In this document: piece by piece, positions 37,600 through 46,310 of the stretch
Layout: each line of letters opens with the position of its first letter
Position numbering within the stretch: the first letter of the stretch is position 1
Source: Marinicella pacifica
Lineage (GTDB): Bacteria > Pseudomonadota > Gammaproteobacteria > Xanthomonadales > Marinicellaceae
Length of the DNA stretch: 64,000 nt
Direction: 5' to 3'
NCBI RefSeq assembly: GCF_014636635.1
Contig: NZ_BMEO01000001.1
Location: forward strand, 372,001 to 436,000
Notes under the pieces: generated by a model
What the model was told of the DNA's origin: nothing
The model's input: the letters and a program-made list of their open reading frames with translations, nothing else
Databases searched by the model: none
Translations under genes and position numbers: made by a program

Positions 37600-38467
37600 A
37601 AAAATCACCCAAGTTACTGTCTTGTTTATACCACATTTGCTCAAGCCAGTTAAACAGTTCTTGTTTGAATTTAGCATCCGTCATGTAATTTTTCTGTAAA
37701 AGCGAGGCAGGAATCGCTATTTTCTCCACTTTAATACGAACTTTTTCAAAATCGCCCGATAAATACTGCCACATGGTTGGCGGTTTCGGCTTATAGGCCA
37801 GCGTCACCAGTAATAAAGTTTGCATTTTTTCACCCAAAGCACCCAACACAAAACCCACTCCACCGGCTTTGGGCTTCAGCAAGTAGCGGTAAGGAGAATT
37901 CTGTTTGTCATGTTTAGTCGGCGTAAAACGCGTGCCTTCCACAAAATTAATCACTGAAGTGGGAAAATGTCTGAACTGCTCACAGGATTTTCGCGTGGCT
38001 TCCATGTCCTTGCCTTTAAGGTGTGGTTTTTTCGCCAGTGTCTCCCGGCTGTAACGTTTCATAAAGGGAAAATCCAGCGCCCACCAGGCCAGACCTAAAA
38101 AAGGCACCCAGATCAGTTCTTGTTTTAAAAAGAATTTTAAAAATGGAATGCGGCGGTTAAACACCGCCTGCAAAACCGGTATGTCGGTGACGCTTTGATG
38201 ATTCGCCACCACCAGATACCAGTCGTCTCGACTGAGTTCGGGCAAAGCTGCTGTTTCTATTTTTGAACCATGAATGCACCGAAAACTCAGGCTGTTGATG
38301 GCAACCCAAGTTTCTGCAATCAACACCAGGATTTTTGAAAATAACACCCGCAAGACCCGAATCGGAATCAACAGTTTTAACAATGCAACCAACATCAGAA
38401 TCGTGACCATCACCAGCGTGTTGATAAGTAAAATAAGTGCCGATAAAACACCTTTAATAAATTTCAT
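37580..38467 (-). CDS. YihG/PlsC-type acyltransferase
   Basis: A 295-residue membrane-bound acyltransferase. Two N-terminal hydrophobic segments (about 5-60) precede the HxxxxD motif ([15 protein letters not shown]), [21 protein letters not shown] and the acceptor motif [13 protein letters not shown], the order seen in the YihG subgroup of 1-acylglycerol-3-phosphate acyltransferases. It would add acyl chains to lysophosphatidic acid. It is divergent from metK and overlaps the repeat-protein gene at its 3' end. Confidence 0.88.
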   Translation of the reverse strand: MKFIKGVLSALILLINTLVMVTILMLVALLKLLIPIRVLRVLFSKILVLIAETWVAINSLSFRCIHGSKIETAALPELSRDDWYLVVANHQSVTDIPVLQAVFNRRIPFLKFFLKQELIWVPFLGLAWWALDFPFMKRYSRETLAKKPHLKGKDMEATRKSCEQFRHFPTSVINFVEGTRFTPTKHDKQNSPYRYLLKPKAGGVGFVLGALGEKMQTLLLVTLAYKPKPPTMWQYLSGDFEKVRIKVEKIAIPASLLQKNYMTDAKFKQELFNWLEQMWYKQDSNLGDFYGQSDI

Positions 38468-38600
38468 AGAGCCCTTAATAAGTACAAATCCAATAAATCA
38501 AAATATAGGCGACATCTAATTTTGCAAGTCAATCACGGCTTATGGGTATTAATTTACACTTTATTGTCTTTTAAACTGGACATTCAGCCAAAAAAAAATA

Positions 38601-38636
38601 CAATATATCTCTTTATTCGCATTAAGAGATATATTG
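38601..38636 (+). promoter_or_regulatory. Perfect 13-bp hairpin covering the metK ribosome-binding site
   Basis: CAATATATCTCTT (38601-38613) is exactly inverted at 38624-38636 (AAGAGATATATTG) with a 10-nt loop. The right arm contains the only purine-rich Shine-Dalgarno-like stretch (AAGAGA) and ends two nt before the metK ATG. Folding would hide the ribosome-binding site, so translational control is likely. It matches no SAM riboswitch class that I recognise. Confidence 0.7.
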
Positions 38637-38638
38637 CC

Positions 38639-39799
<1,161 letters not shown>

Positions 39800-39831
39800 C
39801 CCATTCACATTAAAAAATTTAAGAGTTAATT

Positions 39832-41253
39832 ATGACAACAGACAACGTAAAAAACCTCCAACCCGATTACGCCATTGCCGATTTGGGCCTGGCTGAATGG
39901 GGCCATAAAGAAATTCGCATTGCCGAAACCGAAATGCCGGGTCTGGTTCAGATTCGTGAAGAATACAAAGATCAGCAACCACTGAAAGGTGCCCGCATCG
40001 CCGGCTCCCTGCACATGACCATCCAGACGGCGGTACTGATTGAAACCCTGCGCGCATTGGGTGCCGATGTCCGTTGGGCCTCCTGTAATATTTATTCCAC
40101 CCAGGATCACGCGGCCGCCGCCATGGTTGACCAGGACATTCCGGTTTATGCCATTAAAGGCGAAACCCTGGAACAATACTGGGAATACACCCATAAGATC
40201 ATGGAATGGTCTGACGGTGGCGCACCGAATATGATTCTTGATGACGGTGGTGATGCCACCTTATTGTTAATTTTAGGGGCCCGCGCCGAGAAAGACGCGT
40301 CCATTCTGGATAATCCCGAATCTGAAGAAGAAACCTACTTGTACGCGTCAATTAAAAAACGCCTGCAAACCAAACCGGGCTGGTATCAAAAAACCCTGGA
40401 TTCAATTCAGGGCGTAACCGAAGAAACCACCACCGGTGTGAAACGGTTGTACGAAATGGCTAAAGGCAGCGAACTGCCCTTCCCGGCCATTAACGTCAAC
40501 GACTCTGTAACCAAATCAAAATTTGACAACCTCTACGGCTGTCGCGAATCGCTGGTGGACGCCATAAAGCGTGCCACTGATGTCATGATTGCCGGTAAAA
40601 CTGCGGTGGTCTGTGGTTATGGTGATGTGGGTAAAGGCTCCGCCGAATCATTACGCGCACTGGGCGCCATTGTCTGGGTCACTGAAATCGATCCGATTTG
40701 TGCCCTGCAAGCGGCGATGGAAGGCTTTAAAGTCGTGGACTTAAATGATGTGGTGGATAAAGCCGATATCTTTGTTACCGCCACCGGCAACTACCAGATT
40801 ATTAACTTCGAGCACATGAAAGCCATGAAAGACCAGGCCATCGTCTGTAACATTGGCCACTTTGACAATGAGATCGATGTGGCCAGTTTAGAGAAAAACT
40901 GCGAATGGGAAGGTATTAAAGACCAGGTTGACCACGTGATTTTCGAAGACGGCAAACGCATCATCTTACTGGCCAAAGGCCGTCTGGTGAACTTAGGCTG
41001 TGGCACCGGTCACCCAAGTTTTGTGATGTCCAATTCATTCACCAACCAGGTATTGGCACAAATTGAATTGTTTAAAAATGGCGACAACTATGAAAACCAG
41101 GTGTATGTCTTACCGAAACATTTGGACGAAAAAGTAGCAAAACTGCACTTAGAACGCGTTGGTGCAAAACTCACCACCTTGACCGAAAAACAAGCCAAAT
41201 ACATCGGCGTCGACGTTGAAGGCCCTTATAAGCCGGAGCACTACCGTTACTGA
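39832..41253 (+). CDS. ahcY: Adenosylhomocysteinase
   Basis: A 473-residue NAD-dependent hydrolase splitting S-adenosylhomocysteine into adenosine and homocysteine. [19 protein letters not shown], the [15 protein letters not shown] segment, the NAD-binding [18 protein letters not shown] and the C-terminal KPEHYRY are conserved. The length includes the roughly 40-residue insertion found in many bacterial and plant enzymes. It follows metK by 32 bp, too short for a SAH riboswitch. Confidence 0.97.
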   Translation: MTTDNVKNLQPDYAIADLGLAEWGHKEIRIAETEMPGLVQIREEYKDQQPLKGARIAGSLHMTIQTAVLIETLRALGADVRWASCNIYSTQDHAAAAMVDQDIPVYAIKGETLEQYWEYTHKIMEWSDGGAPNMILDDGGDATLLLILGARAEKDASILDNPESEEETYLYASIKKRLQTKPGWYQKTLDSIQGVTEETTTGVKRLYEMAKGSELPFPAINVNDSVTKSKFDNLYGCRESLVDAIKRATDVMIAGKTAVVCGYGDVGKGSAESLRALGAIVWVTEIDPICALQAAMEGFKVVDLNDVVDKADIFVTATGNYQIINFEHMKAMKDQAIVCNIGHFDNEIDVASLEKNCEWEGIKDQVDHVIFEDGKRIILLAKGRLVNLGCGTGHPSFVMSNSFTNQVLAQIELFKNGDNYENQVYVLPKHLDEKVAKLHLERVGAKLTTLTEKQAKYIGVDVEGPYKPEHYRY

Positions 41254-41285
41254 TGTGTGCGGTTACCAACAAACCGTTTGAAATC

Positions 41286-41315
41286 AAAAGCCGACCCCCG
41301 CGTTCGGCTTTTTTT
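41286..41315 (+). terminator. Terminator or attenuator between ahcY and metF
   Basis: AAAAGCCGA (41286-41294) pairs with TCGGCTTTT (41304-41312) and is followed by further Ts. It ends only 11 bp before the metF start, so it could tune metF relative to ahcY or end the ahcY message with metF reached by read-through. Confidence 0.8.
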
Positions 41316-41325
41316 ATGAGGTTCC

Positions 41326-42168
41326 ATGATGAATAAACCTAAATTTGGTCTGAGCTATGAATTTTTCCCGCCCAAGAGCGACGAGCAAAAAGTCATCTTA
41401 AAAGACACCCAGAAAAAACTCCGCGAAACCCATCCGGATTTTTTCTCCGTCACCTTTGGCGCCGGCGGCTCCACCCTCACCGCCACCGCTGAAACCGTGA
41501 TTGGCTTAAAACAACACGACACCCCGAAAGTCATCCCACACTTATCCTGCATGGGCGGCACCCCGGATGACATTAAAAAATTACTGAATAAATACCTCGA
41601 TCATGGTATCACTGATATTCTGGCCTTACGCGGTGACGTGCCTTCTGGCATGGGTTCGGTGGGTTATTTCCGCTACGCCAATGAACTGATTGAATTTATC
41701 CACCAGGAATTCCCCGACACGTTTAACATCACCGTCGGCTGCTACCCCGAAGTCCACCCCGAATCTGTATCTTTGGATACTGAACTGAAATACTTTAAAC
41801 GCAAAGTCAACGCCGGCGTCGACCGCGCCATCACCCAATTCTTTTTCAATCCCGAAGCCTACTTCCAGTACGTGGATTTATGCGAAAAAAACGGTATCGA
41901 TGTGCCCATCACCCCGGGCATTATGCCCATCACCAATTACAGTAACATCAAACGCTTCTGCGGCTTCTGCGGCACCGACATGCCCCGCTGGCTGCACTAC
42001 AAACTGCAAAGCTACGGCGACGACCGCAAAGCCATCCAGGCCTTCGGCACCGACTACACCATCCGCCTGTGTCAGCAATTATTAGAACAGAGCGTCCCCG
42101 GTATCCACTTTTATACCCTGAATCGGGCTAAAGCGACTTTGGATGTGGTGCGGGCTTTGAGTGGGTGA
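41326..42168 (+). CDS. metF: 5,10-methylenetetrahydrofolate reductase
   Basis: A 280-residue FAD-dependent TIM-barrel enzyme giving 5-methyl-THF for methionine synthesis. LSYEFFPPKSDEQ, FFSVTFGAGGST, PHLSCMGG, ILALRGDVP and ITQFFFNPEAYFQYV are family signatures. Two consecutive ATGs lie at 41326 and 41329, with GAGG upstream. It completes the methyl-cycle operon started by metK. Confidence 0.96.
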   Translation: MMNKPKFGLSYEFFPPKSDEQKVILKDTQKKLRETHPDFFSVTFGAGGSTLTATAETVIGLKQHDTPKVIPHLSCMGGTPDDIKKLLNKYLDHGITDILALRGDVPSGMGSVGYFRYANELIEFIHQEFPDTFNITVGCYPEVHPESVSLDTELKYFKRKVNAGVDRAITQFFFNPEAYFQYVDLCEKNGIDVPITPGIMPITNYSNIKRFCGFCGTDMPRWLHYKLQSYGDDRKAIQAFGTDYTIRLCQQLLEQSVPGIHFYTLNRAKATLDVVRALSG

Positions 42169-42180
42169 TAATTTTAGTAA

Positions 42181-42207
42181 GTTGGGCTGAGAACCGCGCA
42201 GCCCAAC
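42181..42207. repeat. 9-bp perfect hairpin after metF
   Basis: GTTGGGCTG (42181-42189) pairs with CAGCCCAAC (42199-42207). No T-tract follows on either strand, so it is more likely a dispersed palindrome or transcript 3' end structure than an intrinsic terminator. Confidence 0.6.
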
Positions 42208-42219
42208 CCACCTGACTGC

Positions 42220-42248
42220 TTGACTCCATGTCAAATCTGACATATTAT
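42220..42248 (+). promoter_or_regulatory. Promoter of the higBA-like pair with operator palindrome in the spacer
   Basis: TTGACT (42220-42225) and TATTAT (42243-42248) are exactly 17 nt apart. The spacer and first -10 base hold the perfect palindrome ATGTCA-AATC-TGACAT (42228-42243), a fitting operator for the downstream XRE antitoxin. The -10 box ends 7 bp before the toxin ATG, so the transcript would be nearly leaderless. Confidence 0.75.
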
Positions 42249-42255
42249 AACCGTT

Positions 42256-42594
42256 ATGAGTCCAAAAGATAAACCACTGGTTTGGTTGCATGGCGAGGTG
42301 AAAACACCGCCGTTTTCATTAGAAGCCAGATTAGAAGCAGGGTTTTTACTTCGCAGACTTCAGTCAGGTGAAAAAATAAGCCTGCCACACTCACGACCCA
42401 TGAAGACGATTGGTCGACATTGTCATGAGCTTCGTATCATTGATGAGGATGTGACTTGGCGAATCATGTACCGGATTGACGATGACGCCATTGTGATTGC
42501 TGAGGTATTTGCAAAGAAAACCCAGACGACTCCAAAGAAGATTATAGCCCTTTGTAAAGAAAGATATATGAGGTATGACGATGAAAGCAGCTAA
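42256..42594 (+). CDS. HigB/Gp49-type toxin
   Basis: A 112-residue RelE/ParE-superfamily protein of the Gp49/HigB type: ARLEAGFLLRRLQSGEKISLP, MKTIGRHCHELRI, WRIMYRIDDDAIVIAEVF and KKTQTTPKKII, ending in a CKERYMRY stretch. Such proteins cleave mRNA on the ribosome. The toxin gene precedes the antitoxin, the usual higBA order, and overlaps it by 14 bp. Confidence 0.88.
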   Translation: MSPKDKPLVWLHGEVKTPPFSLEARLEAGFLLRRLQSGEKISLPHSRPMKTIGRHCHELRIIDEDVTWRIMYRIDDDAIVIAEVFAKKTQTTPKKIIALCKERYMRYDDESS

Positions 42595-42898
42595 AAAGAA
42601 AAAACTTGAAGCCAAGGGCTGGAAAGTAGGCTCAGCCGCAGATTTTTTGGCGCTTAGTCCGGAAGAAGCTGCGTACATTGACTTGAAGCTTTCTTTGTCC
42701 AAGCGCTTGAAGGAAATGCGAACCCAGAAAAAAATGAGTCAGACAGCTTTGGCAAAAGAAATTCACTCAAGCCAATCACGCGTTGCGAAAATGGAATCGG
42801 GTGATGCTTCGGTGAGCCTGGATCTGTTAATTAAATCACTTCTGGCGGTTGGCGCATCAAATCGTGACTTAGCAAAAGCAATTTCTTCAGGAGCTTAA
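42581..42898 (+). CDS. HigA-type XRE-family antitoxin
   Basis: A 105-residue DNA-binding antitoxin. The helix-turn-helix lies in LSKRLKEMRTQKKMSQTAL and IHSSQSRVAKMESGDASVS. The ATG at 42581 is seven nt after GAGG; an ATG two codons earlier is too close to that site. It would neutralise the toxin and repress the promoter at 42220-42248 through its palindrome. Confidence 0.88.
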   Translation: MKAAKKKKLEAKGWKVGSAADFLALSPEEAAYIDLKLSLSKRLKEMRTQKKMSQTALAKEIHSSQSRVAKMESGDASVSLDLLIKSLLAVGASNRDLAKAISSGA

Positions 42899-42970
42899 TG
42901 GTAAGGATTTTTGATGGACTGAACCCATCCTACTTGGCTGTTTAACATCCTCGCATTATAATGCAGCATC

Positions 42971-42999
42971 TTGCCACATATGACGCATCCTGCTACAAT
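42971..42999 (+). promoter_or_regulatory. Sigma-70 promoter of the ParD-like/ParE-like pair
   Basis: TTGCCA (42971-42976) and TACAAT (42994-42999) with a 17-nt spacer, 27 bp before the antitoxin ATG. Confidence 0.6.
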
Positions 43000-43026
43000 T
43001 AGTGACTTTTAAAAATATAAATCATT

Positions 43027-43248
43027 ATGCCCAGCAACAGTATTCGCTTAGATCAGGAACTGATTGAACAAGCCGCCATCATAGGAAAAGCCCTTAATCG
43101 CAGCACACCCAAGCAAATTGAGCATTGGGCAAAAATAGGCCAAATCATGGAAGACAATCCCGATTTACCCTACGAATTTGTTAAACAAGCCATTATTGCT
43201 CAGGCCGAACGCGACGCCGGCAAACTTGAGACGTATGACTTTGACTAA
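43027..43248 (+). CDS. ParD-like antitoxin
   Basis: A 73-residue protein of the ParD_like family: SIRLDQELIEQAAIIGKALN, RSTPKQIEHWAKIGQI, then a flexible tail. These are ribbon-helix-helix-type antitoxins usually followed by a RelE/ParE-like toxin, as here. The toxin start lies within its last codons. Confidence 0.82.
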   Translation: MPSNSIRLDQELIEQAAIIGKALNRSTPKQIEHWAKIGQIMEDNPDLPYEFVKQAIIAQAERDAGKLETYDFD

Positions 43249-43531
43249 AGCCACGCAAGTCTTACAAACACCCACCTTCAAGAAAGTGGTTAAAAAACTC
43301 AAACCCAATCAGAAAAAAGACCTTGATTTAGCCGTCAAAGCACTAATGAAAAACCCCAAAATCGGAGAACAAAAGAAGGGTGATTTGGCCTTCTTGCGTG
43401 TTTATAAATTCAAAATGAACAAACAATTAACCCTCTTAGGTTACAGTTATAACGAAGGCACACTTGTTCTTGAACTCATGGCTCTCGGCGCACATGAAAA
43501 TTTCTACCGCAATGTTAAGCGAAAGACATAA
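43235..43531 (+). CDS. RelE/ParE-like toxin
   Basis: A 98-residue basic protein: TPTFKKVVKKLKPNQKKDLD, GDLAFLRVYKFKMNKQ, LLGYSYNEGTLVLELMALG and HENFYRNVKR, the layout of a type II RelE/ParE toxin. The ATG at 43235 overlaps the antitoxin by 14 bp; upstream in-frame codons lie inside the antitoxin gene. The stop codon falls inside the first arm of an attC-like palindrome. Confidence 0.83.
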   Translation: MTLTKATQVLQTPTFKKVVKKLKPNQKKDLDLAVKALMKNPKIGEQKKGDLAFLRVYKFKMNKQLTLLGYSYNEGTLVLELMALGAHENFYRNVKRKT

Positions 43532-43597
43532 CGCCGCGCTATGCGGCAAATTTGGAGCGCATCGGAAAATTTCTCCGGCAGCAGCGCCTTGTTATGC
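43524..43597 (+). repeat. attC-like (integron cassette recombination site-like) palindrome
   Basis: ATAAC (43528-43532) pairs with GTTAT (43591-43595); next come unpaired spacers GCC and CTT; then GCGCT (43536-43540) pairs with AGCGC (43583-43587). Further in, CGG-C-AAATTT pairs with AAATTT-CT-CCG. This two-box layout with an unpaired central spacer, 74-bp size and the right end GCGCCTTGTTATGC are the features of attC sites. The stop codons of both convergent flanking genes lie within it. No integrase is in the window. Confidence 0.6.
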
Positions 43598-44095
43598 AAA
43601 TACATTTGTAGTTTTATGAACTGAAAGCCAATTGACGTGATTTTTTAGTGCTTCAAATTCTCGTAAGTCAATGTGGCGGTCTTTCAATTCCTTTTTACAA
43701 CGAGATAAATACTCTTCGATAGCCGCCAGTACACCGTCGCTCGTTTTTTCCCATATTTCACCTTCAGCAACTAGTTTGTGTGCTTTGAATTCAAATCTCT
43801 TCTTTCTTGTCCTCACCTTTCTTCGTGACTCAGTACTCCAATACTCACCTCGAATTTGGCTACCCATAAAGAAAAGCTTGATGTGCCCAACAACCTCATT
43901 AAATTCCCAGTCGCCACCATAGGATGAACGGTGACTTCTTCTCCAGCCCTCTACCATTCCCGGGTTGTTTCTCTGAAAATTCACATCCCATGATCTCGAA
44001 ACAAGTTTTTTGAAGTCTTCTTTCATTTGCGAATAATACTTATCTTCAGACAATCGATAGACTGGTATTACCATAAAATATTGATCGAAGACCAT
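43592..44095 (-). CDS. Unrecognised protein between two palindromes
   Basis: A 167-residue soluble protein that I do not recognise. It starts MVFDQYFMVIPVYRLSED, has an aromatic/basic middle (WRRSHRSSYGGDWEF) and a strongly basic stretch (STESRRKVRTRKKRFEFKAH), and ends with an amphipathic helix (YLSRCKKELKDRHIDLREF). Base composition is more AT-rich than neighbours. It is flanked by GTTATGC at its 3' end and GCATAAC just beyond its 5' end, as expected for a gene carried on a cassette in reverse orientation. Confidence 0.6.
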   Translation of the reverse strand: MVFDQYFMVIPVYRLSEDKYYSQMKEDFKKLVSRSWDVNFQRNNPGMVEGWRRSHRSSYGGDWEFNEVVGHIKLFFMGSQIRGEYWSTESRRKVRTRKKRFEFKAHKLVAEGEIWEKTSDGVLAAIEEYLSRCKKELKDRHIDLREFEALKNHVNWLSVHKTTNVFA

Positions 44096-44527
44096 GATTA
44101 ACCCTTGGGTGCATAACGAGCCACGCTGAACAGCAGCATGGCTTGGGTTAAAATTTTAATTTTAGCACAGGTCATGTCTGCTGGTTCAGGTTGTTACGGA
44201 GCGCTTGCGCGACGGGACAACCTGAAGGCATTCAGCGGGGCTCGTTACAGGAGGCGCGAAAGCGTCTCCTGTAACAATTTATTAAACATGCATTTTAGCC
44301 GTTATTCCGGGTTAATTTTAGCTTTTTTGGGGCTTTTAGTACCTTACAGCCAGTTTAAACACAAATTTTCCTTTGATTTTTGCGTTTTTATCCGGCCTAT
44401 TCGAGATTAAAACGCATTAGTGTGCTATTAACATCGATGTAGCCGGATAAAAACGCATTTTAGATAATTTGAGGCATCAATGTTACACGGCAACACAGAC
44501 TTAATAGACGCGTGATAGCCGCTCACT
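44096..44527. other. Gene-free region with nested inverted repeats
   Basis: No convincing gene in 432 bp. TAACGAGCCACGCTGAA (44114-44130) is inverted at 44231-44247 with 16 of 17 matches; inside it TTCAGGTTGT (44185-44194) is inverted at 44217-44226. GTTACAGGAGGCGC (44244-44257) pairs with GCGTCTCCTGTAAC (44261-44274) around a GAAA loop. TGCGTTTTTATCCGGC (44381-44396) is inverted exactly at 44442-44457. The outer pair begins GCATAAC, like the attC-like site 500 bp away. Confidence 0.75.
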
Positions 44528-44929
44528 TTACTCCGGCAAACGTTTGAATTTCGGTGCTTTATCGAGCTTTATATACCAGCTTGCTTTACTGGCGGTAAAA
44601 ATATGCGCTGTTGGTTGCAGCGAGATGTCGGTGTCTAAGCAGCCGGCGGGAACGACGAGACCATCAGTGTCCTGGTCGCTGGGCAAGGCTGAGCCACAGG
44701 TTTGACAAAAACTTTTTTGGTGGCGGGTGCCCGGAAGCGTAAATGAAACCACCGCTTCTGCACCGCTCAGCCAGGTTAATCGGGCAGACTGCGAGAATAA
44801 ATTAGCCGCATGGGCAGATCCCGTATCTTTCCGGCAATACTGACAATGACACAGGTAAAAACTGTCAAAACGCCCCGCCACCTCAAACCTGACGCTACCA
44901 CACAGACATGAACCCTTTACATCAGCCAT
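44528..44929 (-). CDS. GFA-family zinc-binding protein
   Basis: A 133-residue protein of the glutathione-dependent formaldehyde-activating (GFA/CENP-V) fold. Zinc ligands are in SCLCGSVRFEV, YLCHCQYCRKDTGS and FCQTCGSALP. Members bind one or two zinc ions; the enzymatic role of most is unproven. A GGAG site precedes the ATG. Confidence 0.9.
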   Translation of the reverse strand: MADVKGSCLCGSVRFEVAGRFDSFYLCHCQYCRKDTGSAHAANLFSQSARLTWLSGAEAVVSFTLPGTRHQKSFCQTCGSALPSDQDTDGLVVPAGCLDTDISLQPTAHIFTASKASWYIKLDKAPKFKRLPE

Positions 44930-45029
44930 TCATTTCTCCTCAAATTATTTTTTTATGTTTTAAACCTTTCTCACACTAAAGAAAACTGAATATATTTATC
45001 TTTTAGTAGAACATTTTACAGTTTTTCTT

Positions 45030-45110
45030 GTTCCCATGCGCCACCGTGGGAACACCTGTTTCTATCTAGTACAATATCCCAGATACGTTCCCACGCAGCG
45101 TATGGGAACG
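45030..45110. repeat. Pair of REP-like hairpins
   Basis: GTTCCCATG pairs with CGTGGGAAC (45030-45053) and CGTTCCCACGC with GTATGGGAACG (45086-45110). They belong to the same GTTCCCACGC...GCGTGGGAAC family as two hairpins near 48.9 kb. Such dispersed palindromes are typical REP elements mobilised by RAYT transposases. Confidence 0.75.
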
Positions 45111-45134
45111 AGCCTTATCGAGCCAAAAAACTAT

Positions 45135-45959
45135 TTAAAAGATGTAGATAAAGCCGATGCCGACTTCAGCTTCGTAGTCACTGCGAACTATCGGGCTTTT
45201 TTTGATGTCACTGCCATAATGTTCATACACCGCTTCACCAAAAAATTGCCAGTTTTTAGTCACATAGTGTCTGTAAATATAATTTATGCCGATGGATCGG
45301 TATCCACCATCCAAATTTGTTTCAGCCAGGCCGGAAGCCGCTGATTGTTCAGCAGTTATGCCAAAATCCCGGTTAGCATAATCATCATCATGGAAGGTAA
45401 CACCGATGCCAATTTCAGAACCACTGCCATCCATTTGATTGCCAAACCGATAACCACCGCCGAGAAGTAAGAAGTTGCCTTCGTCTCCGGCCAGTAGCCG
45501 GCCATCCAACCAGTAACGCCAATCTGAAGTCAGCGATTTTCGAACTTCAAAAACCACTTCTGTACTTTCATCTGTATCGCCCAAACCGGCTAAACGACCG
45601 TCATCTGAGTCACTTTCTTCACGACCTTCTTCAAATGCCAATGTGGCTTGCAATAACCAGGTTTCATTTCTTAAACCTCGCCAACCCAATGCTTCACCGG
45701 CAAAGAAAAACATGTTGTTGCCCGAACGCCATTGGATTCCACCGGCCAAATCCGGTTCAAATTCAAACTCGTCAGAGCCTTCATAAGCGGTCTCATATTC
45801 AACACCTAAACCCAAACCAAAGCCCCAGCCATCACCGTCGGTAAAGTCATTAATTGATGGGAGAGGAACCATAACTTCTCTGTCTTCTTGTGAATAAGCC
45901 AATTGACTAAAAAAAGCCAGTAATAAAAACACAGTAAGATAACTTATAAATTTAGACAT
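45135..45959 (-). CDS. MipA/OmpV-family outer-membrane protein
   Basis: A 274-residue exported protein: signal peptide MSKFISYLTVFLLLAFFSQLAYS, then GWGFGLGLGVEYETAYEGSD, typical of MipA/OmpV, alternating beta strands and a C-terminal strand ending GIGFIYIF, the terminal aromatic needed for barrel assembly. The family includes MltA-interacting scaffolds and OmpV porins; which applies here cannot be told. AGGAG lies 6 bp before the ATG. Confidence 0.85.
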   Translation of the reverse strand: MSKFISYLTVFLLLAFFSQLAYSQEDREVMVPLPSINDFTDGDGWGFGLGLGVEYETAYEGSDEFEFEPDLAGGIQWRSGNNMFFFAGEALGWRGLRNETWLLQATLAFEEGREESDSDDGRLAGLGDTDESTEVVFEVRKSLTSDWRYWLDGRLLAGDEGNFLLLGGGYRFGNQMDGSGSEIGIGVTFHDDDYANRDFGITAEQSAASGLAETNLDGGYRSIGINYIYRHYVTKNWQFFGEAVYEHYGSDIKKSPIVRSDYEAEVGIGFIYIF

Positions 45960-46310
45960 TATAAACTCCTAAAATTTTTAAATTATTATAGACTCTGACT
46001 GTGAAAATTCTGTTCATGACTAGATATTAACAAAGGTGTGTTCTAGGGACTTCAATTACCTGGCCTAATCGGCTCGGCGAATCGTGCTGCTAAGCAGTAC
46101 TCCTCTGCGTCCTGGTCACTTAACTTTGCCTTCTTTTGACAAAATTACACTGCTCGATTATCTGCTAGCGTGGATAAAAAGACTAGTTTGGTCGAGCAAT
46201 ACCTTGGCGTTATCCGAAGTCTTGAGTAAACAAATCAAAGGTCATTGCATTTAACCATTGGCCTCTCTAAAATGCACATTCATTGCGCTGTTTATGTTTA
46301 GACCGTACCC
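45960..46310. other. Intergenic region without recognised feature
   Basis: A 351-bp spacer between divergent genes. On the minus strand about 30 codons around 46050-46140 (including LSDQDAEEYCLAARFAEP) read like protein but are closed by stops on both sides, perhaps a gene relic. No promoter with both boxes, terminator or repeat stands out. Confidence 0.4.

Noticed and set aside
38522..38638. Upstream extension of MetK
   Set aside because: No similarity before [10 protein letters not shown]; the segment holds the leader hairpin.
39800..39831. SAH riboswitch before ahcY
   Set aside because: Only 32 bp between metK and ahcY, too short for that structure.
44138..44410. 90-codon plus-strand frame in the palindrome region
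   Set aside because: Runs through several inverted repeats, with no ribosome-binding site and no family resemblance.
46040..46150. Small minus-strand gene before the class V aminotransferase
   Set aside because: Only about 30 codons between stops and no start signal; at best a relic.
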